Made by a program: the position numbers and the translations under genes. The notes below the pieces were generated by a model. It saw only the letters and a list, made by a program, of their open reading frames with translations. It made no database searches and had not been told where the DNA came from. Below, one piece after another: positions 5,527-6,079 of a DNA stretch of 6,079 nt; the stretch's first letter is position 1; each line of letters starts with the position of its first letter. Origin of the DNA: Phycisphaerales bacterium UBA1845 (GTDB taxonomy: Bacteria > Planctomycetota > Phycisphaerae > UBA1845); NCBI GenBank assembly GCA_002338715.1, contig DDIR01000059.1, positions 3,183 to 9,261 on the forward strand, written 5' to 3'.

Positions 5527-6079
5527 ATGGCAAAAAAACCCAATCGGCTGGGCCGGGGGCTCAACTCCCTGATCAGCTCCAGTCTCCTTAAGGAAGCGGA
5601 CGATAGTGCCGCCCTAGCCAAAGAAACCCCGTCGCACAAGATCGACATTACGCCCGATCCCCCTGCCGCATCGACGACCAGCATTGTTGGCCGACTAGCC
5701 GAGCTTGACGCAAAGCACCAAGCCGAATCCGCCAACCGACAGCGCGAACTCAAGCCAGGCGAAATACTGGTCCTTCAAGTATCAGTGTCCGCCATCGTCC
5801 CGAATGCGCATCAGCCACGACGAACATTTGATCCAGTCTCCATCAGCCGCCTTGCCCGCTCTGTTACTGAATCTGGCATTCTTCAGCCGCTTCTTGTGCG
5901 GGCGATTTCCGATGAAAGCACCTCCAGCCCCGCTGCCGAATACGAACTCATTGCTGGGGAACGGCGGTTGCGTGCTGCGAAGGCAGCCGGCATCGAAACG
6001 GTCCCCGTCATCCTCAAGGCGATCGACTCGAAGACATCCATGGAGCTCGCTCTTGTTGAGAACATCCAGCGCGAGGACC
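5527..6079 (+). CDS. parB: Chromosome partitioning protein ParB (5' part, runs off window)
   Basis: This is a CTP-dependent DNA clamp that loads at parS and drives origin segregation with ParA. The first 184 residues are present. The N-terminal ParA-contact motif LGRGLNSLI lies at residues 8-16. A low-complexity linker (about 17-80) follows. The ParB/Srx CTP-binding domain then begins: PNAHQPRRTFD at 92-102 (usually PNPxQPR), ESGILQPLLVR at 115-125, the CTP-contacting GERRLRAAKAAG at 144-155, and ENIQRED at 178-184, where the window cuts off. The helix-turn-helix and dimerisation domains lie outside. The linker is much longer than in B. subtilis Spo0J, and 126-138 carries a small insertion. 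The ATG at 5527 follows GGAG (5514-5517) by nine bases; an in-frame ATG at 5512 lacks such a site. No parA lies upstream. The four parS sites directly upstream confirm the identity. Confidence 0.97.
   Translation, partial: MAKKPNRLGRGLNSLISSSLLKEADDSAALAKETPSHKIDITPDPPAASTTSIVGRLAELDAKHQAESANRQRELKPGEILVLQVSVSAIVPNAHQPRRTFDPVSISRLARSVTESGILQPLLVRAISDESTSSPAAEYELIAGERRLRAAKAAGIETVPVILKAIDSKTSMELALVENIQRED

Noticed and set aside
5184..5591. Open frame of 135 codons on the + strand across the parS array
   Set aside because: Its peptide includes VSRGT, VSRET and CFTWN, which are just translations of the parS sites, and it overlaps the well-supported parB start in another frame.

Overview
The window comes from a bacterial chromosome with mid-range to moderately high GC. 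Its housekeeping content is rplU, parB and a parS cluster. The lineage cannot be fixed from sequence alone. Two genes that start with TTG, an rplU without rpmA behind it, a stand-alone fructose-type PTS IIA protein and a ParB with a long N-terminal linker would fit Planctomycetota (perhaps Phycisphaerae-like). That assignment is a weak inference. The four parS sites next to parB suggest the segment lies near the chromosomal replication origin, where such clusters usually sit.

Layout. Bases 1-117 may be the 3' end of an unidentified gene. Bases 180-3587 encode three parts of a CUT1-type (MalEFG-like) carbohydrate ABC importer on the + strand: a substrate-binding protein with an uncleaved-looking N-terminal membrane segment, then two permeases whose genes overlap by 11 bp. 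A 281-bp gap between binding protein and permeases holds a REP/dRS3-like palindrome and a perfect TATAAT box, so the two halves may be expressed at different levels. No ATPase gene is present. Bases 3811-4125 are rplU (ribosomal protein bL21), starting at a TTG with a strong Shine-Dalgarno sequence; a plausible sigma-70 promoter lies about 75 bp upstream. A hairpin directly follows the rplU stop codon. The 222 bp between rplU and the convergent IIA gene hold no gene or tRNA that I can recognise. A PtsN/fructose-type EIIA gene lies on the minus strand at 4348-4803.

Bases 4804-5526 are a 723-bp non-coding region. Its first 300 bp show only weak promoter-like signals for the IIA gene. Its second half carries four parS centromere sites (5103-5118, 5210-5225, 5285-5300, 5469-5484). 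A parB promoter is predicted just upstream of the last one. parB starts at 5527 and runs off the window end. No parA lies upstream of it.

How the genes work together. The importer genes form one functional unit: binding protein plus heterodimeric channel, probably energised by an ATPase encoded elsewhere. ParB and parS form a second unit for chromosome segregation. rplU and the IIA gene are single-function neighbours. I found no CRISPR array, transposase, toxin-antitoxin pair or clear novel system. The most interesting structures are the parS cluster with its possible autoregulatory site, and the palindrome between binding protein and permeases, which parallels the E. coli malE-malF arrangement.
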